Assembly (NCBI GenBank): GCA_038874185.1
Contig: JAVZCX010000001.1
Span: forward strand, 1 to 46,916
DNA from: DTQF01 sp038874185
GTDB lineage: Archaea; Micrarchaeota; Micrarchaeia; CABMEP01
Direction of reading: 5' to 3'
DNA length: 46,916 nt
The notes under the pieces were generated by a model. That model searched no databases. It saw only the letters and a program-made list of their open reading frames with translations, and was not told the DNA's origin. Of this stretch, positions 16,342 through 28,043 are shown piece after piece. Made by a program: the position numbers and the translations under genes. How positions within the stretch are numbered: position 1 is the stretch's first letter; every line of letters begins with the position of its first letter.

Positions 16342-18981
16342 ATGGCAAAAACAAAAGAGGTATATCTGTTTAAAGAAGGTTCAAGTAAGATGAGGCAAAT
16401 ACTTGGAGGTAAAGGTTGTGAATTGTCTGAGATGACAAGAATCGGATTACCTGTTCCACCTGGAATTGTAATAACTACGGAACAGTGTCTTATTTATCAG
16501 AAGACCAAGAAGATCTCAAAAGATCTTGAGAATAAAATATTTGCAGCACTTTCAAATGTTGAAAAACAAGTTGGAAAGAAGTTTGGAGATGAAAAAAACC
16601 CGCTTTTAGTTTCAGTAAGATCTGGAGCACCAGTTTCAATGCCGGGCATGATGGACACTATTTTAAATCTAGGATTAAACGATAAGACAGTCATTGGTTT
16701 TGCAAAGAATACGAATGAAAGAACAGCTTATGATGCATATAGAAGATTGGTGCAGATGTTTGGAGAGGTTGTTCTTGGAATCAAGAAGGAAAAGTTTGAC
16801 AAAATATTTGATTCTGTAAAGGAAGAGCATGGAAGAAAGCAGGATATAGAATTAAATGTTGATGAGCTTAAAGAGATAATCTCAAAATTCAAGCACCTTG
16901 TTCATCAAGAAACTGGAAAAGAATTTCCAGATGATCCAAGAAAGCAGCTGATAATGGCAGTGGAAGCAGTGTTTAATTCTTGGAACAATCCAAGAGCGAT
17001 AACTTACAGAAACTTGTATAAAATTCCACATGATATGGGAACTGCAGTAGTTGTCCAAGCGATGGTGTTTGGAAATAGCGGAGAAAAGAGCGGTACTGGA
17101 GTTGCGTTTACAAGAAATCCATCAACAGGTGAGAAAAAGCTTTATGGTGAATATCTAATTAATGCACAAGGAGAGGATGTGGTTGCAGGAATAAGAACAC
17201 CACAACCTATAAAAAGGATGAAAAAGGAATTGCCACAAGCCTACAAAGAGCTGGAAAGAATAGCAAAGCTTCTTGAAAAACACTATAGGGAAATGCAGGA
17301 TATGGAGTTTACAATTGAAAATGGAAAGCTATGGATGCTTCAGACAAGGGCAGGCAAAAGAACAGCGGCCGCAGCTGTAAAGATTGCAGTAGATATGGTC
17401 AAAGAGAAGCTCATAACAAAAGAAGAGGCAATAATGAGAGTTTCCCCTTCACAGATTGACCAGTTGCTGCACAGACAAATAGACCCAAGTGTTAAAGTCA
17501 ATCCGATTGCAAAAGGATTGCCCGCAAGCCCAGGTGCAGCAACCGGAAAGATTGTATTCACAGCAGATGAAGCTGCAGAAAAAGGCAAAAAAGAAAAAGT
17601 AATGCTTGTTGCAGTTGAAACCACTCCAGATGACATCCATGGTATGATTGCATCTCAAGGAATTCTTACCAGCAGAGGAGGAATGACTTGTCATGCAGCA
17701 GTGGTAGCAAGAGGTCTAGGTTTGCCATCAGTTGTAGGATGCGAGGCTGCAAAAGTAGATATAGATAAGAAAACACTTACAATAAACGGAAAGGTATTCA
17801 AAGAAGGAGATTTGATCACTATTGATGGTTCAACAGGAAATGTAATAGAGGGAGAGGTAAAGCTTGTAGAACCAACCATATCTGGAGAATTCAACGTATT
17901 TTTGAATTGGTGCGATTCAGTTGCAAGGATGAAAGTAAGAGCGAATGCAGACACTCCTTCTGCTGCAAAAGGAGCACGCAACTTTGGAGCAAAGGGAATT
18001 GGGTTATGTAGAACAGAAAGAATGTTCAATGATCCAGAGAGGCTTCCTTTCGTACAAAAGATGATTCTCTCAGAGACTGCAGAAGAGAGAAAGAAATGGC
18101 TAGCAAAGCTTAAGGAATTTCAGGTTAAGGACTTCTATGAGATTTTCCTTGCAATGGATGGTTTACCAGTAACTGTCCGTTTACTAGATCCACCACTTCA
18201 TGAATTTCTGCCTAAGCTTGAAGAATTGCTTGCAGAGATAGCAGAACTTAGTTCAAAGAAGGTTGATGAAAGAGTTATTGAGGAGAAGCAGGCAATGCTT
18301 AAGAAGGTAAGAGAGCTGCAGGAATTCAATCCAATGCTTGGTCACAGAGGATCAAGATTAGGAATCACTTATCCAGAGATTTATGAAATGCAGGTCTCTG
18401 CAATCTTTGAAGCAGTTGCAAGATTAAAGAAAGAGAAAAAGAATCCAATCGTAGAAGTGATGGTTCCATTGATAGGAAATATCAATGAACTAGAGATATT
18501 GAAGCCGATAATAAAGAAGACTGCTGATGAGATATTGGAAAGAGAAAAAGTAAAACTAAATTATACGATTGGAACAATGATAGAGATTCCAAGAGCTGCA
18601 TTAACAGCAGATGAGATAGCACAAGAGGCAGAGTTCTTCTCATTTGGAACAAATGACCTCACTCAAACAACACTTGGATTCAGCAGGGATGATGCAGAGG
18701 CCAAATTCTTGCAGCTTTATCTCAATAAAGGAATTTACAAGTCTAATCCATTTGAAGTAATAGATTACGGAGTAGGAAAGCTTGTGGACATGGCAGTTAA
18801 GCTTGGAAGATCTACAAGAAAGAACCTTAAGGTTGGGGTATGTGGTGAAACAGGCGGAGAACCTACTTCAATCAAATTCTATCATGATGTAGGATTAGAC
18901 TATGTAAGCTGCTCTCAATATAGAGTTCCAATTGCAAGATTGGCTTGCGCTCAGGCAGCCATAGCTGACAAGAAAAAATGA
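16342..18981 (+). CDS. ppdK: Pyruvate, phosphate dikinase
   Basis: The enzyme interconverts pyruvate, ATP and phosphate with phosphoenolpyruvate, AMP and pyrophosphate, linking glycolysis and gluconeogenesis. The 879-residue protein is full length. The ATP-grasp domain begins with GGKGCELSEMTRIGLPVPPG. The central phosphohistidine domain has GGMTCHAAVVARG with catalytic His451. The C-terminal TIM barrel holds GHRGSRLG, the FGTNDLTQTTLG substrate segment and the acid/base Cys834 in GVCGETGGEP. The start is the ATG at 16342, preceded by GTGATTATT. The TCHA motif and the Cys separate it from PEP synthase. It is monocistronic by position. Confidence 0.97.
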   Translation: MAKTKEVYLFKEGSSKMRQILGGKGCELSEMTRIGLPVPPGIVITTEQCLIYQKTKKISKDLENKIFAALSNVEKQVGKKFGDEKNPLLVSVRSGAPVSMPGMMDTILNLGLNDKTVIGFAKNTNERTAYDAYRRLVQMFGEVVLGIKKEKFDKIFDSVKEEHGRKQDIELNVDELKEIISKFKHLVHQETGKEFPDDPRKQLIMAVEAVFNSWNNPRAITYRNLYKIPHDMGTAVVVQAMVFGNSGEKSGTGVAFTRNPSTGEKKLYGEYLINAQGEDVVAGIRTPQPIKRMKKELPQAYKELERIAKLLEKHYREMQDMEFTIENGKLWMLQTRAGKRTAAAAVKIAVDMVKEKLITKEEAIMRVSPSQIDQLLHRQIDPSVKVNPIAKGLPASPGAATGKIVFTADEAAEKGKKEKVMLVAVETTPDDIHGMIASQGILTSRGGMTCHAAVVARGLGLPSVVGCEAAKVDIDKKTLTINGKVFKEGDLITIDGSTGNVIEGEVKLVEPTISGEFNVFLNWCDSVARMKVRANADTPSAAKGARNFGAKGIGLCRTERMFNDPERLPFVQKMILSETAEERKKWLAKLKEFQVKDFYEIFLAMDGLPVTVRLLDPPLHEFLPKLEELLAEIAELSSKKVDERVIEEKQAMLKKVRELQEFNPMLGHRGSRLGITYPEIYEMQVSAIFEAVARLKKEKKNPIVEVMVPLIGNINELEILKPIIKKTADEILEREKVKLNYTIGTMIEIPRAALTADEIAQEAEFFSFGTNDLTQTTLGFSRDDAEAKFLQLYLNKGIYKSNPFEVIDYGVGKLVDMAVKLGRSTRKNLKVGVCGETGGEPTSIKFYHDVGLDYVSCSQYRVPIARLACAQAAIADKKK

Positions 18982-19201
18982 AAGTAAGAATACAAGATGA
19001 AAAGCAAAACTAATGAGAAAGGTTTTTCCTTTTTTTATTTTCTTTATTTCTTTTATTTTTTATTAAGTTCCTTTTTCTTTCAGTTTTATCTCTTTTAATC
19101 TGTTATCTCTTTTAATCTGTTATTTTTATTTGCCTTTTTTGTTTTTTGTTATTTTTTTATTCTTTTGAGTTTTGTTGTCTATTATGTTATCTATTATCTT
19201 A
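18982..19201. terminator. T-rich spacer with a 17-bp tandem repeat after ppdK
   Basis: The 220 bases between convergent genes are very T-rich on the plus strand and contain many T tracts (19023-19078 and 19123-19160) suited to archaeal termination of ppdK. A perfect 17-base unit is repeated twice in tandem at 19086-19119. No coding potential or RNA gene was seen. Confidence 0.5.
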
Positions 19202-19972
19202 TTATCTCACATCTTCGTATTCCTGCTTTGACTTTCCAGTAAGGGTATATTTTATTAGATTTGTGGCATGGAAGAAAAAGAACTTCTTGTATCCCCAGTG
19301 CTTGAGTCGCCTTGCTGAAGTATATGTTACTGCATCAACGAATCTTATCTTTCCGTTTTTCTTTATTCTGTTAAAGAGATCAATGTCTTCTGCAGTTTTA
19401 AGATTAAGATTGAATCCTCCTATCTGATTGAATGCATCTTTTCTGACAGCCATGTTCATTCCTGCAACAGCAGGTTTTCCAATCAGATCAGTGAATCTTA
19501 TATAAGGTGTGAATAATCTTGCCAGTATATTATCTATCTTGCCTCCATCTCTCATCAAAACTCTTCCATAAACAGCCACAACCTTTTCATCTTTAGAGAA
19601 TGCATCCGCTATCTTCTTCAACCAATCTTTCTCTGCGATTGTGTCAGAATCAATAAATGCAATTATCTCTCCTTTAGATATTTCAGCTCCCTTCTGTCTC
19701 TCTGCTGCTGCAGATCTCCTTTTTTCAATTATCACCTTGTCTGCGTACTTTCTTGCAATCTCTCTTGTTCTATCTTTGCTGTTTCCGTCGCATACAATTA
19801 TCTCTAAAGGTTTGTAAGATTGGCTCTTTAATGATTTTAAACATGATTCTATGTATTTTTCTTCATTCAATGCAGGAACTACCACGCTTATTTCAAGCCT
19901 ATCATTCATATTTCTTTTTTCTTTTTTTTCTTGTTGCACCTTTTCATTATCTCTTTTTTTATCTTTTTTCAT
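19202..19972 (-). CDS. Family 2 glycosyltransferase (GT-A fold)
   Basis: The 256-residue cytoplasmic or membrane-peripheral enzyme transfers sugar from a nucleotide sugar to an unknown acceptor. After a lysine-rich lead (1-22) come SVVVPALNEEKYI (29-41), CDGNSKDRT (61-69) and the metal-binding DSD at 108-110, then GGFNLNLKTAEDIDLFNRIKK with the ED acid pair expected of GT2. No membrane helix is clear apart from a short aromatic stretch near the C-terminus. The ATG at 19972 has AAGGTG at a normal distance, so the lysine-rich lead is probably real. It could serve N-glycan or surface polysaccharide synthesis, which would fit the sequon-rich pilins nearby. Confidence 0.9.
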   Translation of the reverse strand: MKKDKKRDNEKVQQEKKEKRNMNDRLEISVVVPALNEEKYIESCLKSLKSQSYKPLEIIVCDGNSKDRTREIARKYADKVIIEKRRSAAAERQKGAEISKGEIIAFIDSDTIAEKDWLKKIADAFSKDEKVVAVYGRVLMRDGGKIDNILARLFTPYIRFTDLIGKPAVAGMNMAVRKDAFNQIGGFNLNLKTAEDIDLFNRIKKNGKIRFVDAVTYTSARRLKHWGYKKFFFFHATNLIKYTLTGKSKQEYEDVR

Positions 19973-20043
19973 TTAGGCACCTTACAAATTTAAAAGAAAG
20001 AATATGAATTGAAAAAAATTAAATGAAATAAAAACAGAAAAAA

Positions 20044-22236
20044 TTAGTCCATAAAGTCCTTTGCTGTTGGAGGTTCTTTAGACTCTCCTTTTCTTTCACG
20101 GACTTTGGTTACTAATTCATTCTGCAGCGAGGTTGGAACAAGCTCGTATCCTGCATATTCATGATACCAGATTGCTCTTCCCTGTGATGCAGATCTTAAA
20201 TCATTGGACATTCCGAATGTCTCTGATACTGGCAGCTTTGCCTTAACAGTGGACAGTTCTCCTTCCTGTCCAATCTCAAGTATTTCACCACGTCTTCCCT
20301 GCAATGCAGTTATTATGTTTCCTGCATATTCCTGTGGCGATTGTACAAGAAAGATCTGCTTTGGCTCCATGAGCCTTACTCCAGAGGTGAGCATGCTTGC
20401 ATAGATCGGTCTCTTTATTGCAGGCATGATTTGGGCAGGACCTCTGTGTGCAGGATCTTCGTGAATTATTGCATCTGTTAACAATACCTTCACGCCAACA
20501 ACCTTTTCTTTTGCAAGAGGCCCCTTATCCACTGCTTCCTCGAATGCCTTGAGCACCAATTCCATGATTTCCTGCATGTATTGCACTCCTTTTGTTGCAT
20601 CAACAAGCACGCATCTGTTCTTTATGTTTAGGACCTTCTTTGCCTGGTCTCTTTCCATTCCTGCTTCTATAAGAGCCTCAACAACAGCCTTTCCTTTTGG
20701 TCTTCCCTCAGGAATCTTTCCTTCTACTATTGCATTGTAAACTCCCTCTTCAAGAGGCTCGACCTCAATCTTGAATTTGTTGTGCTTGTTTGGTGATTTT
20801 CCTTCAAGTTCAGGTCCTGGTTTGAGTATTGTTTCTCTGTAAACCACGATTGGCGGAGAGGTTTCTATTTCCACTCCTTTTTCCTTTGAGATCTTGTACT
20901 CCACAATCTCAAGGTGCAGTTCACCCATACCGCTTATAAGGTGCTCACCAGTTTCCTGGTTGATCTCTACCTTAAGGGTTGGATCTTCTTTTGACATCTG
21001 TCTTAGAACCTCAATTAACTTGACAAGATCCTTTGTGTTCTTTGCCTCTATTGACTTTGTAACTACAGGTTCAGAGTAGTGCTTGATCTGTTCGAACGGT
21101 TCAAAGTTTGGATTTTCGCTTATTGTTTCTCCTACATAAAGGTCTCTCAATCCAACTATTGCAGCAATGTTTCCTGCCGGAACTTCTTCTGCAGGAATTC
21201 TGTCCGGACCCATGTAGATTCCTACCTGTTGGACCTTTGATGAGGTGTGCTTTGAGGCGACAGTTAATTCTGTTCCCTTTCTTACTGTTCCGCTGAATAT
21301 TCTTGCAACTCCTACCTCTCCAGCATGCTTGTCTACAACCACACCGAATATAATTCCACATACCTTTGCATTAGGGTCAGTATTCAACATTGCCTTTCCA
21401 TCCTCTGTGTTCACATCTCCATGCCACAAGATTGGTATTCTGTATACCTGTGCCTGTTGTGGGTTTGGAAGATGCTGGATAACCATGGTGAGAACAACTT
21501 CATCAATTGGCGCCTTTTCCACCAATCCCTTGTGGTCGTTCTTTGTACATAAGTCATATATGTCAGTGAATTTCACTCCTTTGAGCTTCATGTATGCGAA
21601 AGAAGTCGCCCACTTATTGAAAGCAGATCCGAAAGCAATGTTTCCCTTTTCTACATTTATCTTCCATTCATCTTTCTTGTCTGCAGGTGCATATTTGTCT
21701 ATCAGTTTGTTTATATCTGTAATAAGCTTGATCAGTCTCTCCTGTGTCTGTTGTGGGGTGTATTTCAGCTCGTTGATCAGTCTGTCAATCTTATTGATGA
21801 ATACTGTTGGCTTTGATTTTTCCTTTAAAGCCTGTCTTAATACTGTTTCAGTTTGAGGCATGATGCCTTCAACTGCATCTACTACGAGAATAATTCCATC
21901 TACTGCTCTCATTGCTCTTGTAACGTGACCTCCGAAGTCTACGTGTCCCGGGGTGTCGATAAGGTTGATGACATAAGGCTCTCCGTTATATTCGAAACCA
22001 AGAGAGATGTTTGCGGATTTGATTGTAATTCCTCTCTTCTGTTCAAGCTCCTCAAAGTCCATGACTCTCTGTTCTCCTGCAAGCTCCTTGCTAATCAATC
22101 CTGCTCTTGCTACTAGAGAGTCTGCTAGCGTTGACTTACCATGATCTACGTGCGCTACTATAGCAATGTTTCTCACGTACTTTAGATTTTTCATAAGTTT
22201 CTGTACTTCTTCTACAACTAATTCTTTTCTTACCAT
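20044..22236 (-). CDS. fusA: Elongation factor 2 (aEF-2)
   Basis: This GTPase catalyses translocation on the ribosome. The 730 residues are normal for archaea. The G domain has AHVDHGKST, DTPGHVDFGG and NKIDR. Domains II-V follow, including GMGELHLEI and the tip loop DAIIHEDPAHRGPAQ, where His597 is the diphthamide position. The loop has Ala rather than the usual Ile or Val before that His. The start ATG follows GGTAGGTATT. It is the last gene of the S12-S7-EF2 group, as in many archaea. EF-1alpha and S10, which often follow, are absent and a glycosyltransferase takes their place. Confidence 0.98.
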   Translation of the reverse strand: MVRKELVVEEVQKLMKNLKYVRNIAIVAHVDHGKSTLADSLVARAGLISKELAGEQRVMDFEELEQKRGITIKSANISLGFEYNGEPYVINLIDTPGHVDFGGHVTRAMRAVDGIILVVDAVEGIMPQTETVLRQALKEKSKPTVFINKIDRLINELKYTPQQTQERLIKLITDINKLIDKYAPADKKDEWKINVEKGNIAFGSAFNKWATSFAYMKLKGVKFTDIYDLCTKNDHKGLVEKAPIDEVVLTMVIQHLPNPQQAQVYRIPILWHGDVNTEDGKAMLNTDPNAKVCGIIFGVVVDKHAGEVGVARIFSGTVRKGTELTVASKHTSSKVQQVGIYMGPDRIPAEEVPAGNIAAIVGLRDLYVGETISENPNFEPFEQIKHYSEPVVTKSIEAKNTKDLVKLIEVLRQMSKEDPTLKVEINQETGEHLISGMGELHLEIVEYKISKEKGVEIETSPPIVVYRETILKPGPELEGKSPNKHNKFKIEVEPLEEGVYNAIVEGKIPEGRPKGKAVVEALIEAGMERDQAKKVLNIKNRCVLVDATKGVQYMQEIMELVLKAFEEAVDKGPLAKEKVVGVKVLLTDAIIHEDPAHRGPAQIMPAIKRPIYASMLTSGVRLMEPKQIFLVQSPQEYAGNIITALQGRRGEILEIGQEGELSTVKAKLPVSETFGMSNDLRSASQGRAIWYHEYAGYELVPTSLQNELVTKVRERKGESKEPPTAKDFMD

Positions 22237-22305
22237 AATACCTACCTTTATATCAATATAAATGAAAAAAGCGAGCGAAAGCCCGCATGAAAATAAAAAA
22301 AGAAT

Positions 22306-22911
22306 TTATCTTGCGCTTCTTGCCATTCTTTCTGTTTCATCCTTCTTCTTTATTGCATAGCTGTTTACATCTCCAGTTGCTGCAAGTATTATTTCATTTG
22401 CAAGCGCTTCTGCGAGTGTGGCTTTCTTATCGAAAGATGAGATTATTGCTGCAAGGCTGATGTTTCTAAGAGCCATGTCCACTCTTCTCTTTGGAGAAAC
22501 GTCTACTGCAACCTGGTATCTTACTCCTCCGTATTCCACTCTTGTTACATCTTCTCTCGGAGCGCTGTTTTCTATTGCTTTTATGAGGTACTGGATTGGA
22601 TTCTGCTTTGTTTTTTCATGGATGATGTCGAAAGCCTCTTCTACTATTTTTATTACTCTTGTCTTCTTGCCTTGCAACTTTCCATGGGTTCTTATGAGCT
22701 TTCCTCCTACCTTTTCACCAGTTCCTCCTCTCATAAGCTTGTTTACAAGCCTTTCCACTATGTTCTTTTCTATTCTTTTCTTTCTTTTTCCAACTCTTCC
22801 GAATGTATGCGGCATTAGCGATGGCCTTAGATTTATGTAATCCCTCATTGTCTCGTCGTTGATCTGCACATTGTAATCATATTTGTTGAAAAGTTTATCA
22901 TTGATTTCCAT
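22306..22911 (-). CDS. rps7: Ribosomal protein S7
   Basis: This primary 16S rRNA binding protein of the small-subunit head has 201 residues, normal for the archaeal form. It contains LMRGGTGEKVGGKLIRTHGK, the 16S contact region, and the conserved IENSAPREDVTRVEYGGVRYQVAVDVSP near the mRNA exit channel. The C-terminus is basic. GTGATAGT precedes the ATG. It lies 38 bases downstream of S12 and 69 bases upstream of EF-2 in one transcription direction. Confidence 0.97.
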   Translation of the reverse strand: MEINDKLFNKYDYNVQINDETMRDYINLRPSLMPHTFGRVGKRKKRIEKNIVERLVNKLMRGGTGEKVGGKLIRTHGKLQGKKTRVIKIVEEAFDIIHEKTKQNPIQYLIKAIENSAPREDVTRVEYGGVRYQVAVDVSPKRRVDMALRNISLAAIISSFDKKATLAEALANEIILAATGDVNSYAIKKKDETERMARSAR

Positions 22912-22949
22912 ACTATCACTCTATTAAATTTAATTAAGAGAAGAGAGAA

Positions 22950-23372
22950 TCATCTTCTCGGTTTCTCTTTCTTGCCTCTTCTTATCTGCTCAAGACAAGT
23001 ATTATTTACGGCAATAACCTTGTATCTGACTCCAGGTATGGAACCCATCTGGCCTCTTTGGGATCCGCCAAGTCCTTCTACCAAGACTTCGTCGTGCTCG
23101 TCTATGTGGTTTATTGCGCCATCTCTTGGTGCGAATGCAGTGATTATCTTTCCGTTCTTTATCAACTGGATCTTTACGCATTTGATAAGACCAGAGTGAG
23201 GCTGCTTTTGCTCAAGCACTTTCTTTTCTAGCACTATTCCTCTTGCAGCATGTGATCCTTCAAGAGGATCGTATTTCTCTTTGAGTTTCTCAACCTTTCT
23301 TCTCCATGTTTTCTTTAACCATCTGTATTTCTTTCTTTTCTTCAATATATCTCTTCCAGAGAATTCTCCCAT
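22950..23372 (-). CDS. rps12: Ribosomal protein S12
   Basis: S12 is the decoding-centre protein of the 30S subunit. The ATG at 23372 gives MGEFSGRDILKKRKKYRW, a normal archaeal S12 N-terminus, with AAGGTGTAATTAT directly upstream; the ten extra codons of the open frame are leader. The decoding loop EQKQPHSGLIKC is His-Ser-Gly where most archaea have Asn-Ser-Ala, a mild deviation. The second loop GGSQRGQMGSIPGVRYKVIAVN is conserved. The length is 140 residues. It is the first gene after a structured 220-base leader. Confidence 0.97.
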   Translation of the reverse strand: MGEFSGRDILKKRKKYRWLKKTWRRKVEKLKEKYDPLEGSHAARGIVLEKKVLEQKQPHSGLIKCVKIQLIKNGKIITAFAPRDGAINHIDEHDEVLVEGLGGSQRGQMGSIPGVRYKVIAVNNTCLEQIRRGKKEKPRR

Positions 23373-23560
23373 ATAATTACACCTTATGATGTTTAACAGC
23401 ATCAGCTGATAAACTTAAGAACACTCATTTAGAGTTTCGGCAAACGCCAGGCGCGTCCACGCCTTAAAAGCCCGATGCACAGAAAAAGTTCTGTAAGGGC
23501 ATTATCTTGATATTATTCTGCTTAGTTACTTAGATATGATGATATAATATATATGTTTGT
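23373..23560 (-). promoter_or_regulatory. Structured leader and possible promoter upstream of S12
   Basis: This 221-base gap (to nusA) is the only large one inside the RNAP/ribosomal cluster. In the minus-strand sense, an AT-rich TATA candidate lies near 23537-23552. It is followed by three consecutive GC-rich hairpins. The first is GCCC/GGGC with an inner ACAG/CTGT stem (23500-23470), followed by TTTT. The second is GGCG/CGCC with a 6-base loop (23463-23450). The third is GGC/GCC with a 4-base loop (23448-23439). The GC content contrasts sharply with the surroundings. It may combine nusA-end termination, a promoter and a 5' leader for S12-S7-EF2. A separate small RNA is also possible. Confidence 0.5.
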
Positions 23561-23593
23561 AGTGTTTTTAAATCTTATTTTATCACATTCCAG

Positions 23594-23995
23594 CTATGCT
23601 CTTATATCAATTTTTCTGAAGTTTCTTTCAACAAGTATGTTTGCGAGCTTTATTTTGTTGCCACCTCTTCCTATAACATATTTCCTTTCTTCAGAGCTTG
23701 TGATTACCTTCGCTGTGTCTCCCTCTATTACAACGTTTACTTTTATTGGAGAGAATATGTTGCTGATAAATCTTTCTAGTTCTTCAGACCATTCTACTAT
23801 CACTATGTCTCTTTTGAGCCTTCTTTTTAGGTTGGTTATCATTTTTCCTCCAGGACCTATAATTTTTCCAACGTCTCCCTCTGCAACCACTATAGCAAGG
23901 GTTTTTCCGTCGTCGTATATGTCTCTTATTGCTGCATGCGTGGCATCCTGAAGGAACATCATCATTTTAATGTCTTCATTAGTTAACTTTGTCAT
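23594..23995 (-). CDS. nusA: NusA-like transcription factor
   Basis: The short archaeal NusA of 133 residues is made of two KH RNA-binding domains and lacks the bacterial N-terminal and S1 parts. GKIIGPGGKMITNL (about 43-56) and YVIGRGGNKIKLA (about 105-117) are the two GxxG loops. Its ATG is preceded by GGAGATTAA. It lies between L30e and S12, the standard archaeal position, where it is expected to act with RNA polymerase in elongation or termination. Confidence 0.95.
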   Translation of the reverse strand: MTKLTNEDIKMMMFLQDATHAAIRDIYDDGKTLAIVVAEGDVGKIIGPGGKMITNLKRRLKRDIVIVEWSEELERFISNIFSPIKVNVVIEGDTAKVITSSEERKYVIGRGGNKIKLANILVERNFRKIDIRA

Positions 23996-24026
23996 TTAAT
24001 CTCCTTAAGTTTTGTAATCAACTGAT

Positions 24027-24329
24027 TCACTCTGTAATCTTTAGAATCTCTGAATCACCAGGATCTATTACTGCCATCATAAGCACTGGGAATGGTTTTC
24101 CAGCCAATGATCCCAATTCTATTGAAGGATATTTCAACTCCTTGTATGGGACATTAGAGTTCTTGCATATGTCTATTATTTCGTTTTTCAGGTTCATTGG
24201 GCAGTTTCCAGCAAGCAGTATCAGCTTTGCGGTTCCATGCGCAGCAAGATGCTTGCATGTTCTTGTTCCGAATTCAATTTTTCCAGTATCAACGCTTATT
24301 CTTATTGACTTCTCAATATCTATGCTCAT
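24027..24329 (-). CDS. rpl30e: Ribosomal protein L30e
   Basis: This 100-residue L7Ae/L30e-fold protein of the large subunit contains the family segment LAAHGTAKLILLAGNCP followed by the IDICKNSNVPY strand-helix unit and a GKPFPVLMMAVIDPGDSEIL C-terminus. GGGTGAAAAT precedes the ATG. It lies between rpoA2 and nusA, the conserved archaeal order that distinguishes it from other L7Ae relatives. Confidence 0.95.
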   Translation of the reverse strand: MSIDIEKSIRISVDTGKIEFGTRTCKHLAAHGTAKLILLAGNCPMNLKNEIIDICKNSNVPYKELKYPSIELGSLAGKPFPVLMMAVIDPGDSEILKITE

Positions 24330-24385
24330 ATTTTCACCCTATAAATACAAATTTCATATCTGCCTTAACTATTTTACAAATCCCT

Positions 24386-25411
24386 TCATTTGCTTTCATG
24401 CTTCATGGTGAGTTTGACAAGTCCTGTACCCAATGGAACCGGCTGACCTATCAATATGTTTTCAGTCACTCCATTCAATCTGTCTTCTTCGCCATTTATT
24501 GCAGCGTTCACGAGATGTTTAACAGTCTCCTCAAATGCAGCTCTAGCAAGAACTGAAGGCTTTCTTCCGCTCAGCCCGTGCCTTCCGACTGAGACCACCT
24601 CTCCATCTGCGGTCATTGCATCTGCAAGAAGACATATGTGCCTTATATCAACATCTGTTTTCTGAATCTTCATAGTTGTATATATCTCGTTCACTATTGC
24701 ATTTCTTGCAGCTTCCACTCCAAAAAGGTTGTAAATTTCCATTATGTCATTAGTAATCGATCTGCTTGGATCCACGTCTGGGAAGTTGAACAAATCTGTG
24801 AGGTTGGATCCTCCGGCTATGATCATCCATTCTCCGTTCTCATCTTGAGTCACGACCGGTTTTGTGATTCCCTTGACCCCCTTCACATGAAGGTTTTTCA
24901 TTTTATTAGTGAATTTTCTTAACATTCTTAACGGTGTATTCTTAGCTATGAGAAGAACCTTGTCTCCCTGGTGCTTCATTGATATATTAGGTTCTAATTC
25001 TGCCTTTATTTTTTTCTTCACGCTAATGAGATCTATGTCTCTTTGCTTTATCTCATCCTTGTCTATTTTGATCAGAACCTGTTTCTTTCTGAAATCCTCA
25101 GAAAAATTTGCTATGTCATTAAGAACTACCTGATCTATTTTATTAGCAATTTCTTCTACTTTCTTCCTGTCTTTGTACTTTTCTTTTAGGTATATCATAA
25201 CAATCGGCTTTTTCGGCTTCTTTTTTGCATCCACTATTTCAATCAGTCTTGGAAGACCAGTTGGAACTGCTTCAACTACCCCTGGAAGGTGGAAGGTACG
25301 CATAGTCATCTGAGTTCCAGGCTCACCTAGAGAATGGGCAGTCAATATCCCTACTCCTTCTCCCGGGGTTACCATGGTCTCCTTTTTTTCTTTGTCAATA
25401 TTCTTTGTCAT
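24386..25411 (-). CDS. rpoA2: DNA-directed RNA polymerase subunit A''
   Basis: This is the C-terminal part of the largest RNAP subunit (Rpo1C), with jaw and trigger-loop elements. The 341 residues begin near GEGVGILTAHSLGEPGTQMTMRTFH, the trigger-loop region that contacts incoming NTP, and end with the conserved DIRHICLLADAMTADGE and RHGLSGRKPSVLARAAFEETVKHL. The start is placed at the ATG at 25411 because GGTGATAATT lies just upstream; the GTG in that element would give three extra residues. It follows rpoA1 after 26 bases. Confidence 0.97.
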   Translation of the reverse strand: MTKNIDKEKKETMVTPGEGVGILTAHSLGEPGTQMTMRTFHLPGVVEAVPTGLPRLIEIVDAKKKPKKPIVMIYLKEKYKDRKKVEEIANKIDQVVLNDIANFSEDFRKKQVLIKIDKDEIKQRDIDLISVKKKIKAELEPNISMKHQGDKVLLIAKNTPLRMLRKFTNKMKNLHVKGVKGITKPVVTQDENGEWMIIAGGSNLTDLFNFPDVDPSRSITNDIMEIYNLFGVEAARNAIVNEIYTTMKIQKTDVDIRHICLLADAMTADGEVVSVGRHGLSGRKPSVLARAAFEETVKHLVNAAINGEEDRLNGVTENILIGQPVPLGTGLVKLTMKHESK

Positions 25412-25437
25412 AATTATCACCTTTTATCTCCAACGTT

Positions 25438-27993
<2,556 letters not shown>

Positions 27994-28043
27994 TGCCACA
28001 ATACCACCATTTATAATCATCAATAATTAAAAAATCTAAAGGA

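Noticed and set aside
23439..23500. GC-rich island near S12 as a tRNA or split tRNA half
   Set aside because: No T arm, acceptor pairing or bulge-helix-bulge motif could be built from it.
25412..25437. Possible frameshift splitting rpoA
   Set aside because: The A'/A'' split is universal in archaea.
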